DNA of 64,000 nt from Ahaetulla prasina (GCF_028640845.1 NC_080540.1:257472958-257536957), one strand, 5' to 3'. Shown: positions 52,356-63,034, counted from the first letter of the stretch. Numbers and translations are program-made. The notes: generated by a model from the letters alone, not told the origin.

Positions 52356-53714
52356 TTGATTGTTTGGAAAAAATTGCAATTATCATTGTTGGGGAGAATA
52401 GCTGCTATTAAAATGAATGTTTTACCTAGATTTTTATTCCTCTTTCAGATGATACCAATAATTAAGAAAGATAAGAATCTGGAGGATAAATTTATATGGG
52501 AAGGTAAAAAAGCGAGGGTTAAAATGAAAATAATTCAAGATTCTCGGGAAAGGGGAGGTTTAAAAATGCCCAATTTTAAATTATACTATGAAACAGCTGC
52601 TCTCTCTGCAATAAGTGATTGGTTTAATTTAACGGAGGAAAGAATTCTGAATATAGAAGGTTATGACTTGCTATATGGATGGCATGCATATTTAATTTAT
52701 GACAAAAAAGTGGATAAGGCTTTTAAAAATCATGTATCAAGAACTGCTCTTTTGCGTGATTGGAAAAAATACTCTTATAAACTAAATTATAAGGTTCCTA
52801 TGTGGGCAAGTCCTAGACATACAATAGAGAATATAAATATAGAACAGAATCAGGAAATGATTACATATAAAGATCTTTTGTATACTGAAAGAGGTAATTT
52901 GCAATTAAAATCTCTGCACGTATTAAAAGAAGAAGGGAAAAATTATACTTGGTTTCAATATGAGCAACTACGTGCTAGATGGAAGGAAGATCAGAAAATT
53001 GGTATAGTGCAGAATGAGGAAAATTTGGTAAAGCAAATTAGAAATCAGTCTCAGGAGCATATAAAGAGATTGTATAATGTGTTACTTGAAATAGATTCTG
53101 AAAGGGACTTGGTAAAGGACTGTATGATAAAGTGGGCACAAAATTTTCAGGAGCCAATATTATTGGAAACTTGGGAAAAAATTTGGGTTAGAAATGTTAA
53201 ATTCATGCAGGCACAGAATTTAAGGGAAAATTTTTATAAAATGTTTTATAGATGGCATTTAGATCCTAAGAAACTATCGTGTATGTATCCAGATATGCAA
53301 GCAAAATGTTGGAGATGTAATTGTGATGACGCTACATATTTTCATATTTGGTGGACTTGTAAGGATATTAAGGCCTTTTGGATAAAAATTTGGTGGATTT
53401 TACAAAATGTTCTGAAAAAGAAGATAAAGTTCCTGCCGCAATTTTTTCTGCTGGGAATTATTACGGACTGTACAGTAATTGAGACTAAATTGATTTTAAA
53501 TCTAATAACAGCGGCAAGATTACTGATAGGACAGTATTGGAAGAAAAAAGAAGTACCTACAATAGAAGAATGGATATTGAAAGTTGCCAAGATGGTGAAA
53601 ATCTCAGCCTTTTTGAAAGACAATACGCAAGAAAGATACTTAAAGGAATGGAAAAAATGGATTGACTATATTCAAAGTAGATATCAGACTAAGTATCAGA
53701 CTGCCTTTGAATGA
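52356..53714 (+). CDS. L1 ORF2 C-terminal fragment, 452 codons open
   Basis: Begins in the region just after the RT domain (Trp-Lys-Lys-Leu-Gln-Leu-Ser-Leu-Leu-Gly-Arg-Ile-Ala-Ala-Ile-Lys-Met-Asn, the L1 thumb-proximal segment). It continues with Lys-Phe-Ile-Trp and Gly-Gly-Leu-Lys-Met-Pro-Asn, and carries a zinc-knuckle-like Cys-Trp-Arg-Cys...His-Ile-Trp-Trp-Thr-Cys near 53310-53360. The ATG at 52356 is simply the first Met after the truncation point, not a true start. A stop at 53714 matches the natural L1 end. The product would lack endonuclease and RT catalytic residues. Confidence 0.85.
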   Translation: MIVWKKLQLSLLGRIAAIKMNVLPRFLFLFQMIPIIKKDKNLEDKFIWEGKKARVKMKIIQDSRERGGLKMPNFKLYYETAALSAISDWFNLTEERILNIEGYDLLYGWHAYLIYDKKVDKAFKNHVSRTALLRDWKKYSYKLNYKVPMWASPRHTIENINIEQNQEMITYKDLLYTERGNLQLKSLHVLKEEGKNYTWFQYEQLRARWKEDQKIGIVQNEENLVKQIRNQSQEHIKRLYNVLLEIDSERDLVKDCMIKWAQNFQEPILLETWEKIWVRNVKFMQAQNLRENFYKMFYRWHLDPKKLSCMYPDMQAKCWRCNCDDATYFHIWWTCKDIKAFWIKIWWILQNVLKKKIKFLPQFFLLGIITDCTVIETKLILNLITAARLLIGQYWKKKEVPTIEEWILKVAKMVKISAFLKDNTQERYLKEWKKWIDYIQSRYQTKYQTAFE

Positions 53715-53851
53715 TTAGGCTGTATTATTTCTGATTGTTTTGGGGGAAGTTAGGAACTGATGAGAATTGTAGGAATATAATTGAGTTGGGAGGGAAATTT
53801 TTTTATCATATGTTTGTTTTATTTTTAACTATACCTTGCGTTTGTTCCGGG

Positions 53852-53905
53852 AAGTGGGGGGGAGGGGGGTTTGTGAAGGGAGGGGGAAGGGGGGGGGAAA
53901 TGGGG
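53852..53905 (+). other. G-rich tract of L1 3' UTR, quadruplex-prone
   Basis: Several runs of 3 to 9 G separated by short spacers (gtggggggga, ggggggt, gggaggggga, agggggggggaa). Such tracts can form G-quadruplexes and are conserved in L1 3' UTRs of mammals. Confidence 0.75.
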
Positions 53906-53963
53906 AAAAATTTTGTAAAACTTTTTCAATTAAAAAAGAAAAGAGAAGAAAGTCTTAAGTCTG

Positions 53964-55934
53964 AATCCAATCCTCATTTATACTGTAGTGCCTAATAGTG
54001 ATGCCTTGGGTATAGGAACTAAGGATATGCACACATATCCTTACACACAAACAGGGACAAACTTTTAAAAAACTATTCCTACACCCCACCATGCAGACTT
54101 TCCTGTACTGAAATTGGTTTGTACATGTGGTAAAATACATTTACTTCTTCAAGGCTCTTGCCTCCACTTTCACAGTTGCTATCAGATGATGTGTGACCAA
54201 GAGGGAAGTATACCCACCAGATGTTTCCATAATATAATATATGGAAGCATAGTAACATATTCATTGTCTCAGTGACATGCAGAATTTCCATATCAAAATC
54301 ACTTCTTTGCACCCAAGTTGGAACTGTAAGGAGAAGATCTGGTATACAAATGTTGCCTTCCTCAGAATTGCTCCATATGCAAGACACTAAGCTGATAATT
54401 AAAACGATGAATCAGTCTCATTTCTAGGAACAATACTCGGTAACCAATATTTAATGCTAACTAAAGACTACATATTACTATAATATGCTATGGAACACTC
54501 AGACTTTTTCCATCATATAAATGAGTAGAACAAAATATCAAACTATAGCTATACTACCTTGTTTTTTAAAAAAATCTACAATCTAAACAGATTGATAGAT
54601 TCCCATTTTGGAAGATCTAGGGGAACTTTTTTCTTCCAACTTTTAGGATGTTCTCCCCAAAAGAGAGGTCTTCTCCAGCTAACTCAGTCTGAATTAAGGG
54701 AGGGTAGAGGATCATGCATACTTCCTTCCATCAAATCAAGTCCGAAAGAATCCATTTTAATTTTCTTTCTTTCCTGCTCATACATTTTTTTGCAGCCCAG
54801 ATCTGGAGCACTTCCACATTACTCTCATTTCTACCTACCTAATTGCCATAAAATAAACATTCCTGAGCCAATTCATCAATGCCTTCAACAAGACTTTTAA
54901 AAGAAATCATGATGATGGTCATGATTGCACAATCAAAATCCTACCCCTTTTCAATGTGTGTTATGTAAAAAGGGAAATATTTTCCATTACACATTTATGG
55001 CTGACTTCTTCCCATTTTTTAAACCCTCCATGGGATGCCCCAGAACATTAAGTCCCTCAGAGGAAAACCAAAACCTTTGAACTCGCACCTGGACTCATAC
55101 TGGTTTTGGAATGCTAAAATCCCTTCACTTCCATTCCACCAAAAAGACAAAAATACATTTTGATATTATTCTCCCTCACCCTTATATCTTTAGATTCATG
55201 AATGGTTGCTAATGTTTCTCAGCATAGTATGAATTGAGAAGCGGGATGAGGCAAGAGTTTCAGCAGAAAAATGACAAATTCTGCAGGCCTTGAAACAAAA
55301 TAATTTCCAGTAGTGCAATTTCATACACAGCTAAGGTGAGATAAAAAAAATTAATTCATCTGCTGAATGCAGATACGACATCCCTGAAGCTGATTTGCAA
55401 GATCTGGAATAGTGCAATTTTCTAGTTGGCACTTCAGAGAAGTGTGTCTTTGTCATTCACAATATTAATTCACTTCATGAAGCACATAAACATGTGTTGT
55501 ATGGTGGCTGTTTACCTGCGGTTCTACTATAGTTTTAAATTTAATAAATAAACCTGAGTAATTACTTATGAGTTAGCTGGGATAAGTTTATTTGTAAATG
55601 GAACCAACTCTCTCTTATAGATTTCTGCTCGGAAAGTGACTGCCTGTCATGGACCACTTTATGGCTCTTCCTCAGACAAGGAGGAAGAATAAGAATGGGG
55701 GCTAGAGAAAACTATTTTAGCTGGGAGAACTTAGTAATTAAATTTGAAATACAAAATAGTGAAATGCAAATTAAATGAAGTCTAAAATAAGTACAGAGAA
55801 CAGACACAGAGAAAGAAACTGTTTTAAAACAGGCTATATTTAAGAACTTGACTAGCAAAAGGTTGAATGGTACTTGGTATACTCAGGGTTTTCAGTACTT
55901 TAGTTCAGTGTTTTTTAAAAACATGGTAAGTTTA
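53964..55934. other. No recognisable feature
   Basis: Long AT-rich interval. Short open runs (for example 54079-54387 on minus, 54559-54900 on plus) show no domain and no exon-like composition. Confidence 0.45.
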
Positions 55935-56037
55935 AGATCTGGGGCTTTCAACTGGCTAGGGAGTCCATACAGCTAGCTGGCAGATTCTGGGAATTGAAAT
56001 CCACACATCTTAAAGTTGCTAAGTTAAAAAACCCAGC
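55935..56037. mobile_element. Foldback-type element, diverged relative of family C
   Basis: 'ggggctttcaactggctagg' and 'gttgctaagttaaaaaaccc' form degraded inverted ends around 'attctgggaattgaaatcc', which resembles the centre of family C ('gaattttgggagttgaagtcc'). Confidence 0.5.
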
Positions 56038-56144
56038 ACTTTCATTTGTTTGAGACCTTGAGAAATAAGGAACATAATTTGCAGAAGGAAGACTGCCTTT
56101 TGGAAAAACTGAGAATTAGCATGCACTTGTCAAGAGAGTCCTAA

Positions 56145-56424
56145 AACGTCCTTTTGCCGTGAGCTGAAAACGCACTTATTTATTCAAGCGGGACTGGCAT
56201 AATATTTTTAATATTTTTAATATTTTTTAATATTTCTAAATTTTTAACTGGGGTTTTATTATTTTAGGGTTTATAATTTTAAATTTTAAATTTTTAAATG
56301 TTGGCCATTTTTTCTAATATGCTCGGTTTTAAATTGTTGTTTTAATTGTATATTTTTGTGTTTTTTATCTTTTGGCTGTACACCGCCCTGAGTCCTTTGG
56401 GAGAAGGGCGGTATAAAAATTTAA

Positions 56425-56491
<67 letters not shown>

Positions 56492-56510
56492 AAAAATAAA
56501 AAAATGATGT
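56145..56510 (+). mobile_element. L2 LINE 3' end with long AAAT tail
   Basis: 'ccttttgccgtgagctgaaa' and 'cgcacttatttattcaagcg' encode the last residues of L2 (Glu-Leu-Lys-Thr-His-Leu-Phe-Ile). Then comes an AT-rich UTR and the terminal 'caccgccctgagtcctttgg' / 'gagaagggcggtataaaaat' stem. The tail is (AAAT)n from 56423 to about 56490, with a decayed end to 56505. Confidence 0.85.
56423..56490. repeat. (AAAT)n microsatellite
   Basis: About 17 perfect units that form the L2 tail. Confidence 0.95.
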
Positions 56511-57206
56511 CAGAAAGAACCAGACCTAGAAATATCTTTCTTGCTGTTGGGCAGTGTTTGGCAGAAAAAGAAATAAGAATCAAATGTGGAATGGAAAAGG
56601 ACAGAAGAATACACATGAAAACTTTAAAAGCTTGAGGTAAGAGTATGGGAAAGTTCAAATCTGGAGATAGAAACTTTCCTTAGAGTTGAAAGAGAACATT
56701 CAAAATATTTTTTTCCCTAAGCCTTTCACATGTGGTTGTGAAAGGGTAGTGGATGTGCGGTGCAGCACAGTAGTCCTGCTGATTAATGTATAGTATATAA
56801 TTCACTCTCACATGGAGAATAATTGAATTGTAGAACTATGGAAATATATTCATGCCAAATCGATGGTGAGAGTCAACAGCAATATGAAGAAGTCAAGCTA
56901 CTGATGCAGTCTGTCCCCACAGCAGCCAATCAACTGCACAAGAAAACCCAGAGATCGCAGCAAATAACCTTCTTAGGCAATCACACTACCCCTTAAGCCA
57001 TTGATCCCCTCCCCAATTTTGATGGACTGGTCCAAACATTGGGGATTGGGGTGCTGAGCATTTACTGGCCGGCTGTCCTTGCTGATGCTTACATGGAGCT
57101 CACAGCATTATAATGAATTGTATAATTTTCCAAATCTGATGATTTATTAATTGCTGCTTGTTGTCATTGGTAATGAGTAGAACACTGATCACTAGGACAG
57201 AAAGCC
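56511..57206. other. No recognisable feature
   Basis: No gene or bounded repeat recognised. Confidence 0.4.
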
Positions 57207-57214
57207 ACTCAAAC

Positions 57215-57512
57215 CAGGGATGAAATTAGAAGGTTCTGACAAGTTCTGGAGAACTGGTAGCGGAAATTTTGAGTAGTTTGGAGAACCGGCAAATACCACC
57301 TCTGTCTGGCCCCAGAGTGGGTAGGGAATGGAGATTTTGCAGTAGTCTTCCCCTGGAGTGGGTTGGGAATGAAGATTTTGCAGTATCTATCTCCTGGAGT
57401 AGGGTGGGAATGGCACTTTTCAGTATCCTTCCTCTGCCACGTCTACCAAGCCACGCCCACCAAGCCACACCCACAGAACCGGTAGTAAAAAAAAAATTAA
57501 ATTCCACCACTG
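57215..57512 (-). mobile_element. hAT-like non-autonomous element, family B
   Basis: Inverse orientation: starts cagggatgaaattagaaggt and ends aaattccaccactg. Flanks actcaaac (57207-57214) and attcaaac (57513-57520) match at 7 of 8 bases. About three minisatellite units are visible. Confidence 0.9.
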
Positions 57513-57664
57513 ATTCAAACTCTACCGAACTGTGAAAAGGGATAATTGTTTCTGTTTCCCATAATGAGTAAAAAAGCCAGATGACTCATTTTCCACATGC
57601 AAAAGTTGATATGGAAAAAAATATGGTCTAATTGATAATCAGAGTCATATCTTATGGCATTATA

Positions 57665-59184
57665 CACTGCTCAAAAAAATAAAGGGAACACAATGTAACT
57701 CCAAGTCAATCACACTTCTGTAAAATCAAACTTTCCAATTAGGTAGCAACACTGATTGACATTCAATTCCACATGCTGTTGTGTACATGGAATAGACAAC
57801 AGGTGGAAAGCATAGGCAGTTAGCAAGACATCCCCAATAAAGAATGGTTCTTCAGATGGTGACCATAGACCCCTTCTCAGTTCCTATGCTTTCTGGCTGA
57901 TGGTTTGGTCACTTTTGAATGCTGGCGGTGCTGTCACTCTAGTGGTAGCATGAGACAGAGTCTACAACCCACACAAGTGGCTCAGGTAATGCAGCTCATC
58001 CAGGATGGCACATCAATGCGAGCTGTGGCAAGAAGGTTTGCTGTGTCTGTCAGTGTAGTGTCCAGAGCATGGAGGTGCTACACCACGTCTCCTGATGTAC
58101 TGGCCTGTTTCCTGGAGGAGACCGTAGGAGGGCAACAAGCCAGCAGCAGGACCGCTACCTCCATCTTTGTGCAAGGACGGACAAAAGGAGCACTGCCAGA
58201 GCCCTGCAAAATGACCTCCAGTGGGCCACAAGTGTGCATGTGGCTGCTCAAACGGTCAGAAACAGACTTCATGAGGGTGGTATGAGGGACCAACATCCAC
58301 AGGTGGGGGTTGTGCTTACAGCCCAACACCGTGCAGGACGTTTGGCATTTGCCAGAGAACACCAAGATAGGCAACTTTGCCACTGGTGCCCTATGCTCTT
58401 CACAGATGAAAGCAGGTTCACACTGAGATCATGTGACAGATGTGACAGGGTTGGAGATGCCGTAGAGAACGTTCTGCTGCCTGCAACATCCTCCAGCATG
58501 ACCAGTTTGGCAGTGGGTCAGTAATGATGTGAAGTGGCATTTCTTTAGGGGGCTGCACAGCCCTCCATGTTCTTGCCAGAGGTAGCCTGACTGCTATTAG
58601 GTACCGGGATGAGATCCCCAGACCCCTTGTGAGACCATATGCTTGTACAGTTGGCCCTGGGTTCCTCCTAATGCAAGACAATGCAGACCTCATGTGGCTG
58701 GAGTGTGTCAGCAGTTCCTGCAAGATGACGGCATTGATGCTATGGACTAGCCTGCCCATTCCCCAGACCTGAATTCAATTGAGCACATCTGGGACATCAT
58801 GTCTCGCTCCATCCACCAATGCCACGTTGCACCACAGACTCTTCCAGGAGTTGGGGGATACTTTAGTCCAGGTGTGGGAGGAGATCCCTCAGGAGACCAT
58901 CCACCACCTCATCAGGAGCATGCCCAGGCGTTGTAGGGAGGTCATACAGGCACGTGGAGGCCACACGCACTACTGAGCCTCATTTTGACTTGTTTTAAGG
59001 ACATTACATCAAAGTTGGATCAGCCTGTAGTGTTGAGTGCAATTTTGAGTGCAACTCCAAATCCAGACCTCCATGGGTTGCTCAATTTGATTTCCATTGA
59101 TAATTTTTGTGTGATTGTGTTGTCAGCACATTCAACAACTGTACATTGTGTTGTTTAAGTGTTCACTTTATTTTTTGAGCAGTG
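57665..59184 (+). mobile_element. Tc1-type DNA transposon (decayed)
   Basis: Left end cactgctcaaaaaaataaag is preceded by TA (57663-57664). Right end cactttattttttgagcagtg is followed by TA (59185-59186), the target of Tc1/mariner elements. The sequence closely resembles, from memory, the Tc1 group shared by teleost fishes and lampreys. The 5' inverted repeat seems to lack about 9 bp after 'ggaacac', and a second copy of the right terminus follows at 59187-59222. Confidence 0.9.
57905..58976 (+). pseudogene. Tc1 transposase, inactivated
   Basis: The N-terminal helix-turn-helix ([23 protein letters not shown]) is intact at 57950-58080. Then a 33-bp inverted segment (58083-58115) and frameshifts break the frame. 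Catalytic residues can still be found in separate frames: Asp at 58405 (Phe-Thr-Asp-Glu-Ser-Arg), Asp at 58677 (Met-Gln-Asp-Asn-Ala), Glu at 58781 (Ile-Glu-His-Ile-Trp). The last two are 1 bp short of DD34E spacing. The C-terminus, ending Gly-Gly-His-Thr-His-Tyr, is complete at 58976. No active protein can be made. Confidence 0.9.
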
Positions 59185-59186
59185 TA

Positions 59187-59222
59187 CATTGTGTTAACTG
59201 TTCCCTTTATTTTTTTGAGCAG
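59187..59222 (+). repeat. Second copy of Tc1 right terminus
   Basis: 'cattgtgttaactgttccct' and 'ttatttttttgagcag' repeat the right-end sequence found at 59147-59182 (cattgtgttgtttaagtgtt, cactttattttttgagcag). The terminal repeat is thus present twice in tandem, the outer copy lacking the final 'tg' and the flanking TA. Confidence 0.8.
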
Positions 59223-60559
59223 CTTATTTTGTTCTATTTATTTATTTCAATAGCTACTTATATGGTAAACTTCCTAATTTGTCTTTTAGTTTGATAATTC
59301 TAACATGCAAACTTATTGACTTCGTATTATTAACATTAGCTAATTAAAAAGGATTGCTCCACTGTTCTATTTTGGGAGCATTCAAATATTTATTAAAATA
59401 TGAATATTCATAAAAGGCATGTGACACAGTCCTATGGATATAAGAAGCAGAATACTGAGAGCAATCACAGCATTTGAACTTACATTTTCATTGAAAATAA
59501 GTCTGCTACTGCAGTAGATTTAGAGTAATGTAAGAACATTACTCTAAATCTACAGTGCAATTGCATTTGGAATATTGGTACAGTTTTAGCCATCATCTCT
59601 CAAAAAGGATTATACACAGATAGAAAAAGTGCAGAAATGACAAAAATATATATTTCCTTTGAGGAAAGTTTATATACTTTGGGGTTTATTTTTTAGCTTG
59701 GAGCAAAAGTAGGCAAAGAGAAACAGAGATATATGAAGTCAGTCATAATTTAGAAAATACTCTTTTAGCAAAAGATATATTTTTCTTCCTTGCCAATAAT
59801 GTTAAAACTTGAGGTCATTTGTTGAAATAGGGGAATCTGCACTAATAAAAGGAAGCATTTTGGAAAAGCACTCCTTAGAAGGCCACAATGATTTGTGTGG
59901 ATACAAATGTATGATTTTATGTTGAAAATTGTTTTAATGGCTTAATAATTGTAAGTTGCACAGACTCTAATAAGTAGGTGGCATACAAATTACTGCAAAT
60001 GTATAAACAAATTCATAATTGAACTTTGGAATCTGGTGCCATTTTATCTATTGATGGTTTTCAGTTAAATAATTTAAAAGCCACTTTCTGAACGATGGCC
60101 TTTGGCCTAAATTAGCAAGCTTTTTTCTTATGCGCTTGATAATAACTTTTGAACTGTTTCATTTTCTCTATAGCAAAAATGTAGAAGAGCCTTTTCGAGC
60201 ACTTTGCTCATTTGAAGATTTAACACCATTAATTTTTCCCATCTGTAAATAAATTCATTTCCCTATTGAATACCACTGCACTTTGGGGGCTGGAGTGAGG
60301 GATCTAGAGGCTGTAAAATGAGAATAAAAGATGCCTCATATGTGGGATGCTTCTGGATAGTCCAAAATTGTAACTTCAGTTTTGACCAGCAGTGACACAA
60401 CTATGCTGTATATCAAAATAAGAGCAACAGGGAGCCAATAATTTTCTATTTATATATCCTTGCCCAAAGCATCACATTTGGGAGTATAGACCCATTTGAT
60501 AAAAGTTTTAATTTAAAAAGTTTTTCTGGGAGGCATGCTATGATAATCATAATTGTCTA
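59223..60559. other. No recognisable gene; contains a perfect hairpin
   Basis: AT-rich DNA. The only structured item is the hairpin at 59514-59553, listed separately. Confidence 0.4.
59514..59553. other. Perfect 18-bp hairpin, 4-nt loop
   Basis: Arms 59514-59531 (gtagatttagagtaatgt) and 59536-59553 are exact reverse complements, separated by aaga. No 8-bp flanking duplication was seen, and no other copy was found in the window. Confidence 0.8.
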
Positions 60560-60980
60560 AGAGATGATTAGGGGACTGGAGGCTAAAACATATAAAGAAC
60601 AGTTGCTGGAACTGGTACATCTAGTTTGATGAAAAGAAGGACTAGGGGTGACATGATAGCAGTATTCCAATATCTCAGGGGTTGCTACAAAGAAGGGGGA
60701 ATCAAGCTATTCTCCAAAGTACCTGAGAGCAGGACAAGAACAATGGGCAGAAACTAATCAAGGAGAGAAGCAACTTAGAACTAAGGAGAAATTTCCTGAC
60801 AGTTAGAACAATTAATCAGTGGAACAACTTGCCTCCAGAAGTTGTGAATGCTCCAACACTGGAAGTTTTAAAGAAGATGTGGGATAACCATTTGTCTGAA
60901 GTGGTGTAGGGTTTCTTGCCTAAGCAGGGGATTGGACGAGAAGGCCTCCAAGGTCCCTTCCAACTCTGCTATTCTGTTCT
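60560..60980 (+). mobile_element. CR1 LINE 3' end
   Basis: 'gatgattaggggactggagg', 'ggggtgacatgatagcag', 'gagagaagcaacttagaact', 'aggagaaatttcctgacag', and the terminal 'aaggtcccttccaactctgc' with the attct-type repeat are the well-known amniote CR1 3' end. Coding frame is broken. It is the clearest CR1 copy in the window. Confidence 0.85.
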
Positions 60981-61223
60981 AATATGCTCTCCATCCTTAT
61001 ATGCACCATTATTAAAAGTCAACTATTTTATTCAACATTTCTTTACAATCTATTATGGAGGAGTGTGTTCCATAATTATCAATATTGCTAATTTTATAGC
61101 CAAAAAAAGTGCACCATCTGTCACAGGCATTTGTGCATGGTATTTGAGTTAAGTGTACCACCAAGGTGAGATGGTAACTATACACTAAAAGAATTTATGT
61201 CGATAGGTGGACATCCTTTATTA
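60981..61223. repeat. Unclassified dispersed repeat U, copy 2
   Basis: Close relative of 8180-8426 in the same orientation. Differences are substitutions and short indels, such as loss of a 'gagccta' word near 61037. Here it is sandwiched between two CR1 3' termini (60560-60980 and 61224-61300). Confidence 0.7.
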
Positions 61224-61300
61224 AGGTTTCCTTCCTCAGCAGAGGGTTGGACTAGAAGACCTCCAAGGTCCCTTCCAACTCTGTTATTCTATGTTCTATA
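61224..61300 (+). mobile_element. CR1 LINE 3' terminus, very short
   Basis: 'agagggttggactagaagac', 'ctccaaggtcccttccaact' and a ttattctat tail; only the last 75 bp of CR1. Confidence 0.8.
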
Positions 61301-62581
61301 TATTCAAGTAGAACAATGAGAAGTGTAGACTTTGAGCACAGCTTTCCATTGCATAGTTTGCCATGTGAATATATCAGCAAAGACAATTTTGAAGTTTTTT
61401 TGTAATATGTGAACTGACCTTGATTCTCACAGTATGAAGTTCAATGCAACAATATGCTGTGATTATTACTCACTAGTTGTCTGATTGTCAGAAGTCCTGC
61501 TTTTATAAGACAAAATTCTCTTGCTAGACTTTGTTAGAAATTGCTATAGGCAGCAGGAGTCACGGCACTGTACTTGGTTGCCATGACCACTATATTACTT
61601 ATCCATCAACTATATTTTCCACTTAGGAACAAGATAGTGAGGGGAAAAAAACTCATAAAGCAACATTTATCAGTGGTGCATTAGCTGAACGCCAGTCTCC
61701 ATGTAAGTTTCTAGCCAAAATTTCCCCATTTATAATTCTATAATCCAATTCTCTCTGGATTTATCTTGGACTGTGTTTCACATAATTGACAGTTGACTGC
61801 TAGCAAGTCAGATGGATGTTAAGTGTTGTGGGTCAGCTATTTTTGCCTACAATGCCCATAGCTGGTATACCAGACTGAAAAAGATATTCCATATCACCTC
61901 ATCCTAAGTAATATATCTTTCTTTAGAGAAAGACTGCAACCACTTCTAGAATAAATAAACTATCACTTATCCCCCAAATGTGGGAACTGCTCATTTGCAA
62001 GGCCTCCATCTAACCAGGATTCAGGGACCATATTTTTCCCCTTTAGATCACCATTTCTTTCTGATGTTGAGAGAGCAAGAGAGTCTCTGTATTCAGATTC
62101 ACATGCTGAATTGAGTGTAATATGCACTTTGATACCAGTTGCTGGCCTTGGGTTTCAAAGTAGATTCCTGATACTAGTGCAGAAACTTTTTCACAACTAT
62201 AAAACAGGATGAAAATTGATTCGTAGATCAGCAAACCTAGTGGCCTTAGAGAATGAATACTTTTGGTCTGCTTAGTTCAGTGCTATTTTTGTTATCTGTC
62301 AGCCTTTTTCCCTCCTTCACTCTTTGCTCATGGGGATTCCACATAAGCCTTCGTCATGCATGTGCATCAGCCCTGGTGCTTCTCTTGGAATTTATTGATT
62401 TCTGGTGCCCTCATTGCAAAGAAAGGCCAAAATAAAAAGCAATGCAAGTGAAAGGAAAATCCAATTCACTAAAAGCTCTACAATTGGTCCAATGAGAAGC
62501 ATTTTAAATACCTTATTAGAAAACTGTGTATCATTAAGACAGCTTGCAGTCCTTCCAGTGTAGCAATATTGGGCCACATTG
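61301..62581. other. No recognisable feature
   Basis: No gene or bounded repeat recognised. A 60-codon plus-strand run at 62253-62435 is Leu/Ser/Phe-rich without motif. Confidence 0.4.
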
Positions 62582-62589
62582 CTTTAGCA

Positions 62590-63026
62590 CAGTGGTTCTC
62601 AACCTTTATAGTGCTGCGACCCCTTTAATACAATTCCCCACGATGTGGCGACCCCAACCATAAAATTATTTTCGTTTTGAATTTATCGCGGCTGAAGCTG
62701 TATTGGCTAGTGATCTGAACTGCTTGCTATTGCCTTGAGAACAGAGGCATTAAAGCGGAGACTAGGCTAGTGATTGGGAGTGATTGCAGCTGGCTTGAGA
62801 GGGAGACATCAGAGCAAAGATTTCTCTCTTTTTTAATTCATCACGCCTGAAGCTGAATTCGGCTAGCGATTTGAAGAGCCTGCAGCTGGCTTGTGGAGTC
62901 AACCATTGGAGCGCAATTCTTCGACTCACAAGTATACTTCCCATATTTCCGATGGTCTTACGTGACCCCTGGCAAATCATCATTCGACCCCCAGTGGGGT
63001 CCCGACCCACAGGTTGAGAACCGCTG
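62590..63026. mobile_element. SPIN-like non-autonomous hAT element
   Basis: Ends cagtggttctcaacctttat and cacaggttgagaaccgctg are inverted and match, from memory, the ends of SPIN ('SPace INvader') hAT elements. Subterminal words 'gcgacccctttaataca' and 'ttccgatggtctta' also fit. A perfect 8-bp duplication ctttagca flanks it (62582-62589 and 63027-63034). The interior, about 62680-62930, is unlike SPIN as I recall it and holds two to three diverged copies of a 'ctgaagctg...ggctagtgat' unit. No transposase frame. Confidence 0.85.
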
Positions 63027-63034
63027 CTTTAGCA

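Larger units (their letters stand above)
52337..53947 (+). mobile_element. 5'-truncated L1 LINE, well preserved
   Basis: Bounded by a 16-bp target duplication with one mismatch: gaaagttttaagtctg (52321-52336) and gaaagtcttaagtctg (53948-53963). It contains the last 452 codons of ORF2 without interruption, a 3' UTR with a G-rich purine tract (about 53852-53905) and an A-rich end. G-rich tracts in the 3' UTR are typical of L1. Truncation removed the endonuclease and RT core, so it is dead on arrival, but the open frame implies a recent insertion. Confidence 0.9.
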
